Positions 19,017-27,595 of a DNA stretch of 64,000 nt are shown in pieces; the stretch's first letter is position 1; the number at the start of each line of letters is the position of its first letter. A program made the position numbers and the translations under genes. The notes below the pieces were generated by a model. It was not told where the DNA came from. It was given only the letters and a program-made list of their open reading frames with translations, and did not search any database. The stretch comes from Aliishimia ponticola. GTDB taxonomy: Bacteria > Pseudomonadota > Alphaproteobacteria > Rhodobacterales > Rhodobacteraceae. Where the stretch lies: assembly GCF_004803475.1 (NCBI RefSeq), contig NZ_SRKY01000003.1, forward strand, positions 1 through 64,000, in the 5' to 3' direction.

Positions 19017-19155
19017 GATGAGTCACGGAACGAGGGACAGTGAAATGACCTGCGGAAGTTCCGGCTCCGCCGTCTCTCCAGATGTGGGAACGAACTGGAG
19101 GTTAGAAAAGGGTATGTCGCGAAACTGTGAAGATCAGGTTAATCCGGCGCGCGCT

Positions 19156-19437
19156 TCAGTCGAAAATATCTTCGAGAAAATCGAAAGCTTCCTCGAAGAC
19201 GCGCGCGGCAAGACCTTTGCGCTTTTTCTTTTTCTGCTTTTTCTTCAGATTCTTGCCGGGGGAAGTTGGCCTTACCCGCTCAGGGGCGGTGGCTTGCACG
19301 CGCGCCATGGGAAGCCGCTTGAGATCATGCAGCGGCGCGCCGCAGCTTTGGCACGCCAATTCGTGACGTTCGCTACCGGACAGCACAAGCGCCGCCCGAG
19401 TCCCGCAATAGCAGCATGTCGCGATTTTCTGCGGCAC
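19156..19437 (-). CDS. Zinc-ribbon protein with lysine-rich linker, unknown function
   Basis: A 93-residue cytoplasmic protein. The N-terminal half has two cysteine pairs, CCYCG and CQSCG, fitting a zinc ribbon. The second half has a strongly basic stretch (KKKQKKKKRKG, about 65-75), then an acidic amphipathic helix (EEAFDFLEDIF). The layout suggests nucleic-acid or ribosome association (inference only). It starts 15 bases downstream of rlmB on the same strand, so the two are probably co-transcribed. Confidence 0.75.
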   Translation of the reverse strand: MPQKIATCCYCGTRAALVLSGSERHELACQSCGAPLHDLKRLPMARVQATAPERVRPTSPGKNLKKKQKKKKRKGLAARVFEEAFDFLEDIFD

Positions 19438-19452
19438 TGGCGGCTCCTTTTG

Positions 19453-20235
19453 TTATCCTCGCAAAGAGGCATATAGGGCGATTGCCGCCGCGTTTGAGAC
19501 GTTGAGCGACCCAAAAGCGCCCGCTGCGTCGATCCGTACCAACATATCGCAGGTCTCGCGGGTTTTCTGGCGCAAGCCCGGCCCTTCGGCCCCAAGCACC
19601 AATGCCACTGGCTGATCCTTTCGCCCGTCGATGGCCTGTTCGACGGTGATCTCCGCCTCACCATCGAGGCCGAGAACAAGGAATCCCATTTTCTGCATTT
19701 CTTCAATGGTTTCCGCCAGGTTCCTGACGCGCAGATAGGGTTGGCGTTCCAACGCGCCAGAGGCGGTCTTGGCCAATGCGCCCGTCTCCGGTGCAGAATG
19801 GTGGCGCGGTGCGATCACGGCCTGCGCGCCCAGCACTTCGGCGCTGCGCAGAATCGCCCCTACGTTATGCGGGTCGGTCACGCGATCCAGAAGAATCGTC
19901 CGCGGCACCTCTGCTCCGATCACCACATCGGCCAGACGCCCCCAGTCGAGAGGCTTCACCTCCAGCGCGACGCCTTGGTGGACAGACCCCGGATCAATCG
20001 GCGCCGAGAACTTGCGCGGGTCGGTGATTTCCGGCTCAATCCCAGAAATTTCAACCGCTTCGCGGATCTTTTCCAGCGCATTGGGCGTTACCAGCAGGCG
20101 CAATTTTTCCCGGCGCGGATTGCTCAACGCATCGCGGACCGCATGCAGGCCAAAGAGCCAGACGGTTTCCTTGCCGGACGCTTTGCGCGCCTGTTCCTTT
20201 TCAACGACCCATTTGGGTTTTTTCACCACGTTCAT
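19453..20235 (-). CDS. rlmB: 23S rRNA (guanosine-2'-O-)-methyltransferase, TrmH/RlmB family
   Basis: A 260-residue SPOUT methyltransferase that probably methylates G2251 in the peptidyl-transferase P loop of 23S rRNA. It has an N-terminal substrate-binding domain (LFGLHAVRDAL) and the three C-terminal knot motifs: DPHNVGAILRSAE, LVLGAEGPGLR and SLNVSNAAAIALY. The start at 20235 was preferred over an upstream Met at 20283, because it leaves the divergent tRNA-Tyr promoter free and begins just before the basic N-terminus. TrmH-family paralogues are similar, so the exact target is inferred. Confidence 0.9.
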   Translation of the reverse strand: MNVVKKPKWVVEKEQARKASGKETVWLFGLHAVRDALSNPRREKLRLLVTPNALEKIREAVEISGIEPEITDPRKFSAPIDPGSVHQGVALEVKPLDWGRLADVVIGAEVPRTILLDRVTDPHNVGAILRSAEVLGAQAVIAPRHHSAPETGALAKTASGALERQPYLRVRNLAETIEEMQKMGFLVLGLDGEAEITVEQAIDGRKDQPVALVLGAEGPGLRQKTRETCDMLVRIDAAGAFGSLNVSNAAAIALYASLRG

Positions 20236-20317
20236 TTCCGCCCGATTTAGAGGTTGACGCCCATGAAAGCCGCTTGTAATCAACCGCCCACGCCAAGGCC
20301 AGCGGCTTTGGGAAAGT

Positions 20318-20401
20318 GGGCGACAGGCCGCAAGGTGTGGCAGGGGACTGTAACTCCCTCGCGGAGACGCACGCCTGGTTCGATTCCAGGGTCGCCCACC
20401 A
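20318..20401 (+). tRNA. tRNA-Tyr (GTA)
   Basis: A class II tRNA of 84 bases including an encoded CCA. The acceptor stem GGGCGAC/GTCGCCC is perfect, with discriminator A. The D stem is GCC/GGC, the anticodon stem is GGGGA/TCCCT with loop CTGTAAC (anticodon GTA), the long variable arm is about 14 bases, and the T arm is CCTGG-TTCGATT-CCAGG. It is divergent from rlmB. Confidence 0.95.
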
Positions 20402-20552
20402 CTTTCCTCCCCTCGATTTTCTTATGCCGGCAGGTCCGGACGGCGGGCAGGACGCGCCATTTCCGCGACACTTTTGGCAGGCCTTTGTAATCCCCCTTTT
20501 GCCTGCGCCGATCCGGACGTTAGACTGCAAGGAAAACGGGCCCGGGCAGTCA

Positions 20553-21554
20553 ATGGCACGCAAGTCGAAGAAACAGCAGGTATTCAATGTCGCGCTCGTC
20601 GCGCAAGCTGGCCGGCTGCAATATGAAGCGCTGCTTTTCATTGCCTCGCTGCGCAAGACCACCCCGGATTTTCCGGGTCGCGTATTGGTGGCAGAGCCGC
20701 AGCCCGGCCCGCTGTGGCCCCGTGATCCGCGCATCAAGCCCGATATCCGCGCGATGATGGAGGAGATGGGCGCCGAAATCGTGCCCTTCCACGCGCAGCA
20801 TTTCGGCGACGCTTATCCTTATGGCAACAAGATCGAAATGTTGCGCGCCCTGCCCGAAGGCACGCCTTTCGTGTTTTTCGACAGCGACACGCTGATCACC
20901 GGCGACCTGACCACGGTCCCGTTCGACTTCGCGCGGCCTACCGCCTCCCTCCGGCGCGAGGGCACCTGGCCGGAGATCGAACTTTACGGCCCCGGCTATT
21001 CGGCGATCTGGGCATCGCTATATGACAAGTTCGGGCTGGATTTCGACAGCAGCATCGACCCGGACCAGCCCGACGAATACTGGCGGCGCTATCTCTACTT
21101 CAATGCCGGTTTCTTCTTTTACGAATGTCCGCGCGTGTTCGGCGCGCGGTTCGAAGACTACGCCCTTGCGATCCGCGACACCCCGCCGGCAGAGCTTGTC
21201 TGCCAATCGCTTGACCCGTGGCTCGATCAGGTGGCGTTGCCATTGGTGATCCACGCGCTTGGCGGCGGCAGAGACACCCTGCCCCCCGGGCTGCTGGATG
21301 GCGCCATCTCCTGTCATTACCGGACATTCCCGCTGCTATATGCGCGCGAGGATGACCGGGTGATCGCGCTTCTTGAAGAAATCGCCGCGCCCAACCGCCT
21401 GAAGAAACTGCTCAAGGGGCATGAGCCGATCAAGCGCATGGTCTATCAGGGCCGAGGCGCCAAGGCGCGGGCGCTTTTCGATCAACAGAACCTGCCCCGG
21501 CGCGAACAGGCGATCCGAAACCAGCTTCGCAAGAACGGGTTCTGGATGCGCTGA
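20553..21554 (+). CDS. Glycosyltransferase-like protein (nucleotide-sugar type)
   Basis: A 333-residue protein resembling GT-A-fold transferases of the GT8 type. FVFFDSDTLI near residue 105 is a DxD-like metal/nucleotide-sugar motif after a hydrophobic strand. A WxRRY-LYFNAGFFFY segment around 175-190 fits the second half of such folds. The substrate is unknown. The start at 20553 follows the tRNA-Tyr by 151 bases; the frame is open upstream but that part overlaps the tRNA. No other sugar-polymer gene is adjacent. Confidence 0.7.
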   Translation: MARKSKKQQVFNVALVAQAGRLQYEALLFIASLRKTTPDFPGRVLVAEPQPGPLWPRDPRIKPDIRAMMEEMGAEIVPFHAQHFGDAYPYGNKIEMLRALPEGTPFVFFDSDTLITGDLTTVPFDFARPTASLRREGTWPEIELYGPGYSAIWASLYDKFGLDFDSSIDPDQPDEYWRRYLYFNAGFFFYECPRVFGARFEDYALAIRDTPPAELVCQSLDPWLDQVALPLVIHALGGGRDTLPPGLLDGAISCHYRTFPLLYAREDDRVIALLEEIAAPNRLKKLLKGHEPIKRMVYQGRGAKARALFDQQNLPRREQAIRNQLRKNGFWMR

Positions 21555-21674
21555 TCGGCACGGCCAGGGCTTGGGTCGGCAACTTTCCGCCACGCCTGTT
21601 TTTGCCCGTGGCCTCGCTAGGCTACAGTGTCTATGGGCCGCCTGTGGTGGAAGTCTTTTACCAGTTGGTCAAAA

Positions 21675-22160
21675 ATGTCGTATGATAACCTCTCCCGATC
21701 CGAAATTCAGCTTCTCCTGAACTCCCTCACGCGTCTGGTAGTGTTTCGCGACACGGCTGCCTTGGAGCCGTTCTTTTCACATCCCTTCCCGGTCTATTTC
21801 GGCGAACAGATCGCGCTGGTCGGAACGCCGGAAAAGGCGTTGATCGAACTGGCCCGGCAGATCAGCAACGACGCGCAGCAAAAGGTCGTGCGCATCGTGC
21901 CGACGATCCTGTCCATCGAGGATCTTGAACCTCATGCCGCGATGATCGTGGTAAGCTGGTCCCATGTCGTTGCCGATGGGCGCTGCCTGTCGTCGTCAAC
22001 CGTGCGGCTGTTCATCCGGCGCACCGAGGATTTGCAGGCGCTGCGGATCGAGATGACCGAATATCTCGATTCGTCCCTGTCCGACATTCACGACCGCCTG
22101 CGCCTGATGGATCGATGCGGCATACCGCAGCTTCTTGTGACCAACCAAGGCTTGGCTTAG
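21675..22160 (+). CDS. Conserved hypothetical protein, possibly NTF2-like
   Basis: A 161-residue cytoplasmic protein with alternating helices then beta strands (IVPTILSIEDLEPHAAMIVVSW, STVRLFIRRT), which vaguely suggests an NTF2/SnoaL-like cone fold. I do not recognise it with certainty. The start at 21675 has MSYDN; an in-frame Met at 21627 would add 16 residues rich in Trp and Ser and is less likely. It is followed 35 bases later by the sulfhydrylase gene, so both may share a transcript. Confidence 0.65.
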   Translation: MSYDNLSRSEIQLLLNSLTRLVVFRDTAALEPFFSHPFPVYFGEQIALVGTPEKALIELARQISNDAQQKVVRIVPTILSIEDLEPHAAMIVVSWSHVVADGRCLSSSTVRLFIRRTEDLQALRIEMTEYLDSSLSDIHDRLRLMDRCGIPQLLVTNQGLA

Positions 22161-22195
22161 CAAGGACGGGACAGATCCAAGAGGAGGACCCCCGG

Positions 22196-23494
22196 ATGAC
22201 CGATCCCCAAGGGCCGAGCTACGGCTTCGACACGTTGCAAATCCACGCGGGCGCACGCCCGGACCCCGCCACTGGCGCGCGCCAGACGCCGATCTACCAG
22301 ACGACGGCTTATGTCTTTCGCGATGCGGACCATGCGGCGGCGCTGTTTAACCTTCAGGAAGTCGGCTACATCTATTCGCGCCTGACCAACCCCACGGTCG
22401 CGGTGCTGCAGGAACGGATTGCAACGCTGGAAGGCGGCGCGGGCGCGGTGTGCTGCTCTTCCGGCCATGCGGCGCAGATCATGGCGCTGTTCCCGCTGAT
22501 GTCGCCGGGCATGAATGTGGTGGTCTCCACCCGTCTTTATGGCGGCACCGTCACGCAGTTCAGCCAGACGATCAAGCGTTTCGGCTGGGAAGCGACCTTT
22601 GTCGATTTCGATGATCTGGATGCTGTGAAGGCTGCGATCAACGACAACACCCGCGCGGTGTTCTGCGAATCCATCGCCAATCCGGGCGGCTACATCACCG
22701 ACCTGCCTGCCATCGCCGCTGTGGCCGATGCGGCGGGCCTGCCGCTGATCGTCGATAACACCTCTGCCACGCCCTATCTGTGCCGCCCTATCGAGCATGG
22801 CGCGACGCTGGTGGTCCATTCCACAACCAAGTACCTGACCGGCAACGGCACCGTCACAGGCGGGTGCATCGTCGACAGTGGCAAGTTCGACTGGTCGGCC
22901 AGCGACAAGTTCCCGTCCCTGTCCGCGCCGGAACCCGCCTATCACGGGCTCAAGTTCCACGAGACCTTCGGCCCGCTCGCCTACACGTTCCATGGCATCG
23001 CCGTCGGACTGCGCGACCTGGGTATGACGATGAACCCGCAGGCGGCGCATTACACGCTGATGGGGATCGAAACCCTGTCGCTGCGGATGGAACGGCATGT
23101 GGAAAACGCGATGAAGATCGCCAAGTGGCTCGAAGACGATCCGCGCGTCGATTACGTGACCTATGCCGGGCTGGACAGCTCCCCCTACAAGCACCGCGTC
23201 GCCACGGTTTGCCCCAAAGGCGCGGGTGGGCTGTTCACCTTTGCGGTTAAGGGCGGCTATGACGCCTGCGTCAAGCTGGTCAACTCTTTGGAGATTTTCA
23301 GCCATGTGGCCAACCTTGGGGATGCGCGCTCGCTCATCATCCACTCCGCGTCGACCACGCACCGGCAATTGACCGCCGAGCAGCAGCGCGCTTCCGGGGC
23401 CGCGCCAGAGGTGGTGCGGGTGTCCATCGGGATCGAAAATGCCGAAGACCTTATCGCCGATCTGGATCAGGCGCTGACCAAGGCGACCGCCTGA
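22196..23494 (+). CDS. metY: O-acetylhomoserine sulfhydrylase (aminocarboxypropyltransferase)
   Basis: A 432-residue PLP enzyme of the Cys/Met-metabolism family that makes homocysteine from O-acetylhomoserine and sulfide. The N-terminal FDTLQIHAGARPD, the tyrosine-rich IYSRLTNPT segment, the PLP-region SSGHAAQ and the PLP lysine in HSTTKYLTGNG are all characteristic. A GAGGAGG ribosome-binding site lies 6 bases before the ATG. A strong intrinsic terminator follows the stop. Confidence 0.95.
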   Translation: MTDPQGPSYGFDTLQIHAGARPDPATGARQTPIYQTTAYVFRDADHAAALFNLQEVGYIYSRLTNPTVAVLQERIATLEGGAGAVCCSSGHAAQIMALFPLMSPGMNVVVSTRLYGGTVTQFSQTIKRFGWEATFVDFDDLDAVKAAINDNTRAVFCESIANPGGYITDLPAIAAVADAAGLPLIVDNTSATPYLCRPIEHGATLVVHSTTKYLTGNGTVTGGCIVDSGKFDWSASDKFPSLSAPEPAYHGLKFHETFGPLAYTFHGIAVGLRDLGMTMNPQAAHYTLMGIETLSLRMERHVENAMKIAKWLEDDPRVDYVTYAGLDSSPYKHRVATVCPKGAGGLFTFAVKGGYDACVKLVNSLEIFSHVANLGDARSLIIHSASTTHRQLTAEQQRASGAAPEVVRVSIGIENAEDLIADLDQALTKATA

Positions 23495-23517
23495 CCCTGC
23501 CCGGCATGTGACAATCG

Positions 23518-23550
23518 GCGGGCCGTTCCAGCATCGGCCCGCTTTTCTTT
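23518..23550 (+). terminator. Intrinsic terminator after metY
   Basis: An 8-bp perfect stem (GCGGGCCG at 23518-23525, CGGCCCGC at 23535-23542, 9-base loop) is followed by TTTTCTTT. It lies 23 bases past the metY stop. Confidence 0.92.
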
Positions 23551-23630
23551 AATCCCCGTTTCACTTATCCTAGATTGCTACGGCGTATGGAGACCCGGCA
23601 TTAGGTTCGGCAAAGGCGCATGAGCAGACC

Positions 23631-26252
23631 ATGAAGGCGAATTTCGCGCTATCCCTATCCTTCGAGGGCATTCGCTTGCTGCATCGCGCGGCAGGTGGCT
23701 GGCGCCCTGTGGATGAGGTGAACCTGTCCGATCCGGATCTGGGCACCGCGTTGGCTGCGCTGCGACGCACCGCGCTGGCGCTGGAGCCATCCGGCCTGCG
23801 CACCAAGCTGATCATTCCGGGCAGCCAGATCCGCTATCTGACCATCGACACCGCCGGAATGGCCCCCGACCAGTTGGAGGCGGCCGCCCGCGACGCCCTG
23901 AACGGGGCGACGCCCTATGCGGTCGAAGAGCTTGCCTTCGATCTGTCGCCCGATGGCGATCAGACCCATATCGCGGCGGTCGCGCTTGAAACGCTGGCAG
24001 AGGCGGAGGCCTTCGCGGTCGAGCATCGCTTTGCCCCGATCTCTGTCGTGGCCGTGCCGGAGGGGGAGCCCTTTCTGGGGGAGCCGTTCTTTGGTGCGAC
24101 CCGTCATGCGCAGACCCTGCTCGCGCCGGGTGAGACCGTCGAAGCCGATGGCATCGCCGTGGTCGTTCTGGACCCGGTGACGCAAGAGCATGGGCCGGTG
24201 GTAGAGGTGGAAGAAACCGCCCCCGTGGTCGATGTGGACGACACCGGCCCGCCGCCAGATGGTGCGGACCCCGCCGGCTCTGCCCCGGATGAGGCCGCGC
24301 CGCCGCTGGTCTTGGAAGACAACGTCGCCGCGCCCGCAACAAACGCCGCGCCGGATCAGGCGGAAGAGCCCTCCGCGGGGCTAAAGCGCGCGGCACCAGA
24401 AGACGACACGCCCCCCCAGGACGCAGAGCCGGAAGAAGGCGATACAGGCCCGGCTTTGGGCTTTGCCTCGCGGCGCACCGGGGCCGATGCACAATCCGCC
24501 GCACCGCAGCTGGGCGGTGTCACACGGCGCTTCACGCCCACTACACCCGCCGCACCGGGCGATCGGGCAGATGCGGCCGCCGAAGCGGACCCTGCGTCGG
24601 ATGTTCCCCCCGTGCCGCCGCCACCGGTCGCGCCGGAAACCCGGGCCAGCACACCGCCCCTGCGTGACGCAGGTGTCTTGGATGCCGGTCTGCCGGGGCT
24701 GGAGGACGAAGAGCCGCCCACGCCGCAGCTTGTCACCCCACCCGCAGCACCCGACGAGGCCGCTGCCGGGCCGAAGAAGACCCGACGCGGCAAACTAGGC
24801 GGGCTTGCCCGCAAACGCGCACGAACAGAACCTGACGCGACGCCAGAGGCCCAAGGTGCCGCCCCTGCCACACAAACGATCGCCGCCGATCGCGCCACGC
24901 CAACGCCGCACCCCAAAAGCGAACGCCAGCGAATGACCGTCTTTGGCGCGCGTAAACCGGAAGCGGATGTGGCAGTCGCGAAGAAGCCGCGCTTTCTTGG
25001 CCTGATCCTGACCGCGATCTTGCTGCTCTTTCTTGCGATGGTGGCCGCGTGGTCCATGGTGTTTCAGGATGGCGGGTTGGCCGGGTTCTTTTCGCCCCGC
25101 GCCGCGCCCGAGCAGGTAGAAACCGCCGCCCCGGCACCGGCACCGGCTCCGCCCTCCACGATCCCGGATATCGAGGATCTGCCACCCCCGCTGGAGACAG
25201 CCTCTCTCGCCGCGCCGGTCCTGCCGCCCGAGGTGCCCGGCAGCTTGCTGGCGGAACCGGAGCCTCCCGCCGCCTTTGATCCGGCAGAGGCCGAAGCGCA
25301 ATATGCCGTGACCGGGATTTGGGCGATCCCGCCCGCCGTGCCGCTTGCGCCGGGGCTGTTGGGACTGGACTCGCTTTACATGACGTCGATTGACCCGGCC
25401 AACCTGTCCTTTGACGCCGTGGCGCTGCTGCCGGGCGCATCCTATGGCACCGACGGTGCATTCCGGGTGCCCGGCAACCCTGCGCCGCCGGGGACTGCCT
25501 TTACGCTTGACCCGTCGGGCCGTGTGACGCCGACCCCGGATGGCGCGGTCAGCCCGGACGGCGTGACCGTCTATCAGGGCCGTCCGCCGCTTGTTGCGCC
25601 GCCCGCCCCCCGTGAAGACCCCGCCGCGCCGCTGGACAGAGACGTAACGCCGGAGGGCGAAGCGGCGACCCTCGCGCTGGCCGCGTTTCGTCCGCGTGTC
25701 CGTCCCAAGGATCTGATCGAGAATAACGAACGCACGCAATTGGGCGGACTGAGCCGTTCGGAACTGGCGCAAATTCGCCCGCGCATCCGCCCGCGCTCGC
25801 AGCAAGAAACCGAACAGCAGGCGCAGGACGAAGAAACCGAAGAAGAAGCGCCCCCATCGGCGCTGGCCGTGGCGGCGTCGCTGCGTCCCGAAAACCGGCC
25901 GCGCAACTTCGATCGCGCGGTTGCGCGGGCGCGCGCGGCTCAAGAGCCCGAAGAACCGCAGCAGGTGGCGGCCGTCGCACCGCGCACGGTGCAACCGCGC
26001 GCGCCGTCCAAGACCTCTGTCACCCGCGAAGCAACGGTGAAGAACGCGATCAACCTGCGCCGCATCAACCTGATGGGCGTTTATGGCACGCCGTCCAACC
26101 GGCGCGCCTTGGTGCGTCTGTCGAATGGGCGGTACAAGAAGGTGAAGGTGGGCGACCGGATCGACGGTGGCCGGGTCTCTGCGATCGGAGACAGCGAGTT
26201 GAGCTACCGCAAAGGCGCGCGCAACATCGTTCTGAGAATGCCGAAGACGTAA
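23631..26252 (+). CDS. Bitopic protein resembling a GspL/PilM-GspC/PilP fusion
   Basis: An 873-residue protein with three parts. Residues 1-185 look like an actin-like PilM/GspL cytoplasmic domain (SLSFEGIRLLHR, then LIIPGSQIRYLTI and a DALNGATPY segment). Residues 190-440 are low-complexity Pro/Ala/Asp/Glu-rich. A single membrane helix lies at about 455-477 (FLGLILTAILLLFLAMVAAW). After it comes another Pro-rich periplasmic stretch with repeated short RPRxRP-type basic units, and a conserved C-terminal 60 residues (NLMGVYGTPSNRRALVRL ... KVKVGDRIDGG) like the PilP/GspC homology region. No other secretion or pilus gene is adjacent. The function is unknown; domain assignments are by eye. Confidence 0.8.
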   Translation: MKANFALSLSFEGIRLLHRAAGGWRPVDEVNLSDPDLGTALAALRRTALALEPSGLRTKLIIPGSQIRYLTIDTAGMAPDQLEAAARDALNGATPYAVEELAFDLSPDGDQTHIAAVALETLAEAEAFAVEHRFAPISVVAVPEGEPFLGEPFFGATRHAQTLLAPGETVEADGIAVVVLDPVTQEHGPVVEVEETAPVVDVDDTGPPPDGADPAGSAPDEAAPPLVLEDNVAAPATNAAPDQAEEPSAGLKRAAPEDDTPPQDAEPEEGDTGPALGFASRRTGADAQSAAPQLGGVTRRFTPTTPAAPGDRADAAAEADPASDVPPVPPPPVAPETRASTPPLRDAGVLDAGLPGLEDEEPPTPQLVTPPAAPDEAAAGPKKTRRGKLGGLARKRARTEPDATPEAQGAAPATQTIAADRATPTPHPKSERQRMTVFGARKPEADVAVAKKPRFLGLILTAILLLFLAMVAAWSMVFQDGGLAGFFSPRAAPEQVETAAPAPAPAPPSTIPDIEDLPPPLETASLAAPVLPPEVPGSLLAEPEPPAAFDPAEAEAQYAVTGIWAIPPAVPLAPGLLGLDSLYMTSIDPANLSFDAVALLPGASYGTDGAFRVPGNPAPPGTAFTLDPSGRVTPTPDGAVSPDGVTVYQGRPPLVAPPAPREDPAAPLDRDVTPEGEAATLALAAFRPRVRPKDLIENNERTQLGGLSRSELAQIRPRIRPRSQQETEQQAQDEETEEEAPPSALAVAASLRPENRPRNFDRAVARARAAQEPEEPQQVAAVAPRTVQPRAPSKTSVTREATVKNAINLRRINLMGVYGTPSNRRALVRLSNGRYKKVKVGDRIDGGRVSAIGDSELSYRKGARNIVLRMPKT

Positions 26253-26256
26253 AAGA

Positions 26257-26274
26257 GGTAGGCTGAAGCCTACC
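26257..26274. repeat. Short palindrome GGTAGGCTGAAGCCTACC
   Basis: An 18-base inverted repeat immediately after the stop of the 873-residue protein, followed by CTAC. It shares a CTGAAG centre and flanking GTAG/CTAC with the palindromes at 26307 and 36254, suggesting a family of REP-like elements. It could also act as a bidirectional 3' hairpin. Confidence 0.6.
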
Positions 26275-26306
26275 CTACACACTCTTCTCACGGGGCACCA
26301 AGGCCC

Positions 26307-26329
26307 GTAGGGTGCGCTTCAGCGCACCC
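26307..26329. repeat. REP-like palindrome (copy 1)
   Basis: GTAG followed by GGTGCGCTTCAGCGCACC, a near-perfect hairpin with a TTCAG/CTTC centre. The same sequence in inverted orientation occurs at 36254-36276. It lies in the space between two convergent genes (hppD and the 873-residue protein). Confidence 0.75.
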
Positions 26330-26346
26330 CGGTCTGGCACTTGCGA

Positions 26347-27453
26347 TTACTCCGCCGCGACGTCGCCGCCATAGTCACCGCGCGCCATTTCCTCGGCCTC
26401 GATGCTTTCGAACAGGGCCTTGAAGTTGCCCTCTCCGAAGCCGTCATCGCCCTTGCGCTGGATGAATTCGAAGAAGATCGGTCCAATCACGGTCTTGGAG
26501 AAGATTTGCAGCAGGATCTTCGTCTCGCCCCCGTCCACGACCCCTTCACCATCGATCAGGATGCCGTGTTTTTTCATCCGCTCCACCGGTTCGTCATGCC
26601 CGGATACGCGGTCAAAGGACTGGTCGTAATAGGCGTCCGGCGGGCCGGGCATGAATTTCAGACCATTCTCGCTGATCGCATCCACGCTGTCGTAAATCCC
26701 GTTGGTGCCGACCGCGATATGCTGAATCCCCTCGCCTTTGTATTTCTTGAGGTAGTTCACGATCTGCCCTGTTTCGCCCCGATCTTCGTTGATCGGGATA
26801 CGGATGCGACCGCAGGGCGAAGTCAGCGCGCGGCTCAACAGGCCAGTATATTTGCCTTCGATATCGAAGAACCGGATTTCCCGGAAGTTGAACAGATCGC
26901 CGTAGAACCGGAACCACGTGTCCATATTGCCCTTGAAGACATTATGCGTGAGGTGGTCGAGGTAATAGAACCCGACCCCTTCCGGCTTGGACTGCGTGAT
27001 CCAGTCGAATTCCCAGTTATAGGGCGAGGTGTCGTAATAATTCTCGATGAAATAGATCAGGCTGCCACCGATGCCCTTGATCGCGGGTACATCCATCACC
27101 TTGCCGGGGCCGGTATATTCCTCTGCCCCGTTCTTGAGCGCATGTTCCAGCGCGTGCTGCGCATCCACGACGCGCCACGCCATGGAGGGGGCGCAGGGGC
27201 CATGCTCTTCGACGAAGCGGGCGGCAAAGCTGTCAGGATCGGCGTTCAGCACATAGGTGATGTCGCCTTGCTGCCAAAGCTCGATCGCTTGCGTCTTGTG
27301 GTTGGCCACATGCGCATACCCCATCTTGCGGAACACATCGCGCAATTCCTCGGGATCGGGATGGGCAAATTCCACGAATTCGAACCCATCGGTCCCGGCG
27401 GGGTTTTCGGGGGTGATCTGCGCTTTCGGCGCGTCATGCGGAAACGGTCCCAT
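26347..27453 (-). CDS. hppD: 4-hydroxyphenylpyruvate dioxygenase
   Basis: A 368-residue non-heme iron dioxygenase that converts 4-hydroxyphenylpyruvate to homogentisate in tyrosine breakdown. Candidate iron ligands are the His in YYLDHLTHNV, the His in IQHIAVGTNG and the Glu in IFFEFIQRKG, in the usual order. Other family segments are ALTSPCGRIRIPINE and the C-terminal FGEGNFKALFE. The start at 27453 was chosen as the usual MGPFPHD-type N-terminus. It is divergent from an Lrp-family gene across 142 bases, which probably controls it. Confidence 0.96.
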   Translation of the reverse strand: MGPFPHDAPKAQITPENPAGTDGFEFVEFAHPDPEELRDVFRKMGYAHVANHKTQAIELWQQGDITYVLNADPDSFAARFVEEHGPCAPSMAWRVVDAQHALEHALKNGAEEYTGPGKVMDVPAIKGIGGSLIYFIENYYDTSPYNWEFDWITQSKPEGVGFYYLDHLTHNVFKGNMDTWFRFYGDLFNFREIRFFDIEGKYTGLLSRALTSPCGRIRIPINEDRGETGQIVNYLKKYKGEGIQHIAVGTNGIYDSVDAISENGLKFMPGPPDAYYDQSFDRVSGHDEPVERMKKHGILIDGEGVVDGGETKILLQIFSKTVIGPIFFEFIQRKGDDGFGEGNFKALFESIEAEEMARGDYGGDVAAE

Positions 27454-27529
27454 GCGGTGCAATCCTCGTCTGCTTGTGATTTTCCCGCACAATATCAGCG
27501 CCGCGCCGCGCGAAATGCGCATTATGCGG

Positions 27530-27553
27530 CACGCAAGCTTGCAAATTTGCGTG
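27530..27553. promoter_or_regulatory. Candidate Lrp-family operator between hppD and its regulator
   Basis: CACGCAA (27530-27536) and TTGCGTG (27547-27553) form a 7-base inverted repeat in the AT-richer middle of the divergent intergenic region. Its position fits autoregulation and control of hppD by the adjacent Lrp-type protein. Confidence 0.45.
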
Positions 27554-27595
27554 ATTTACGCGCATAAACGGGAAATTGAGACGAAAGCCCGCACC

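Noticed and set aside
22157-23368. Long open frame on the minus strand within metY
   Set aside because: It is exactly antisense to a strong PLP-enzyme gene, is Arg/Val-rich with no domain and arises from GC-rich codon bias.
24795-26291. Long open frame on the minus strand within the 873-residue protein gene
   Set aside because: Composition is Arg/Gly-rich and it matches no family; it reflects the low-complexity Pro/Ala-coding strand.
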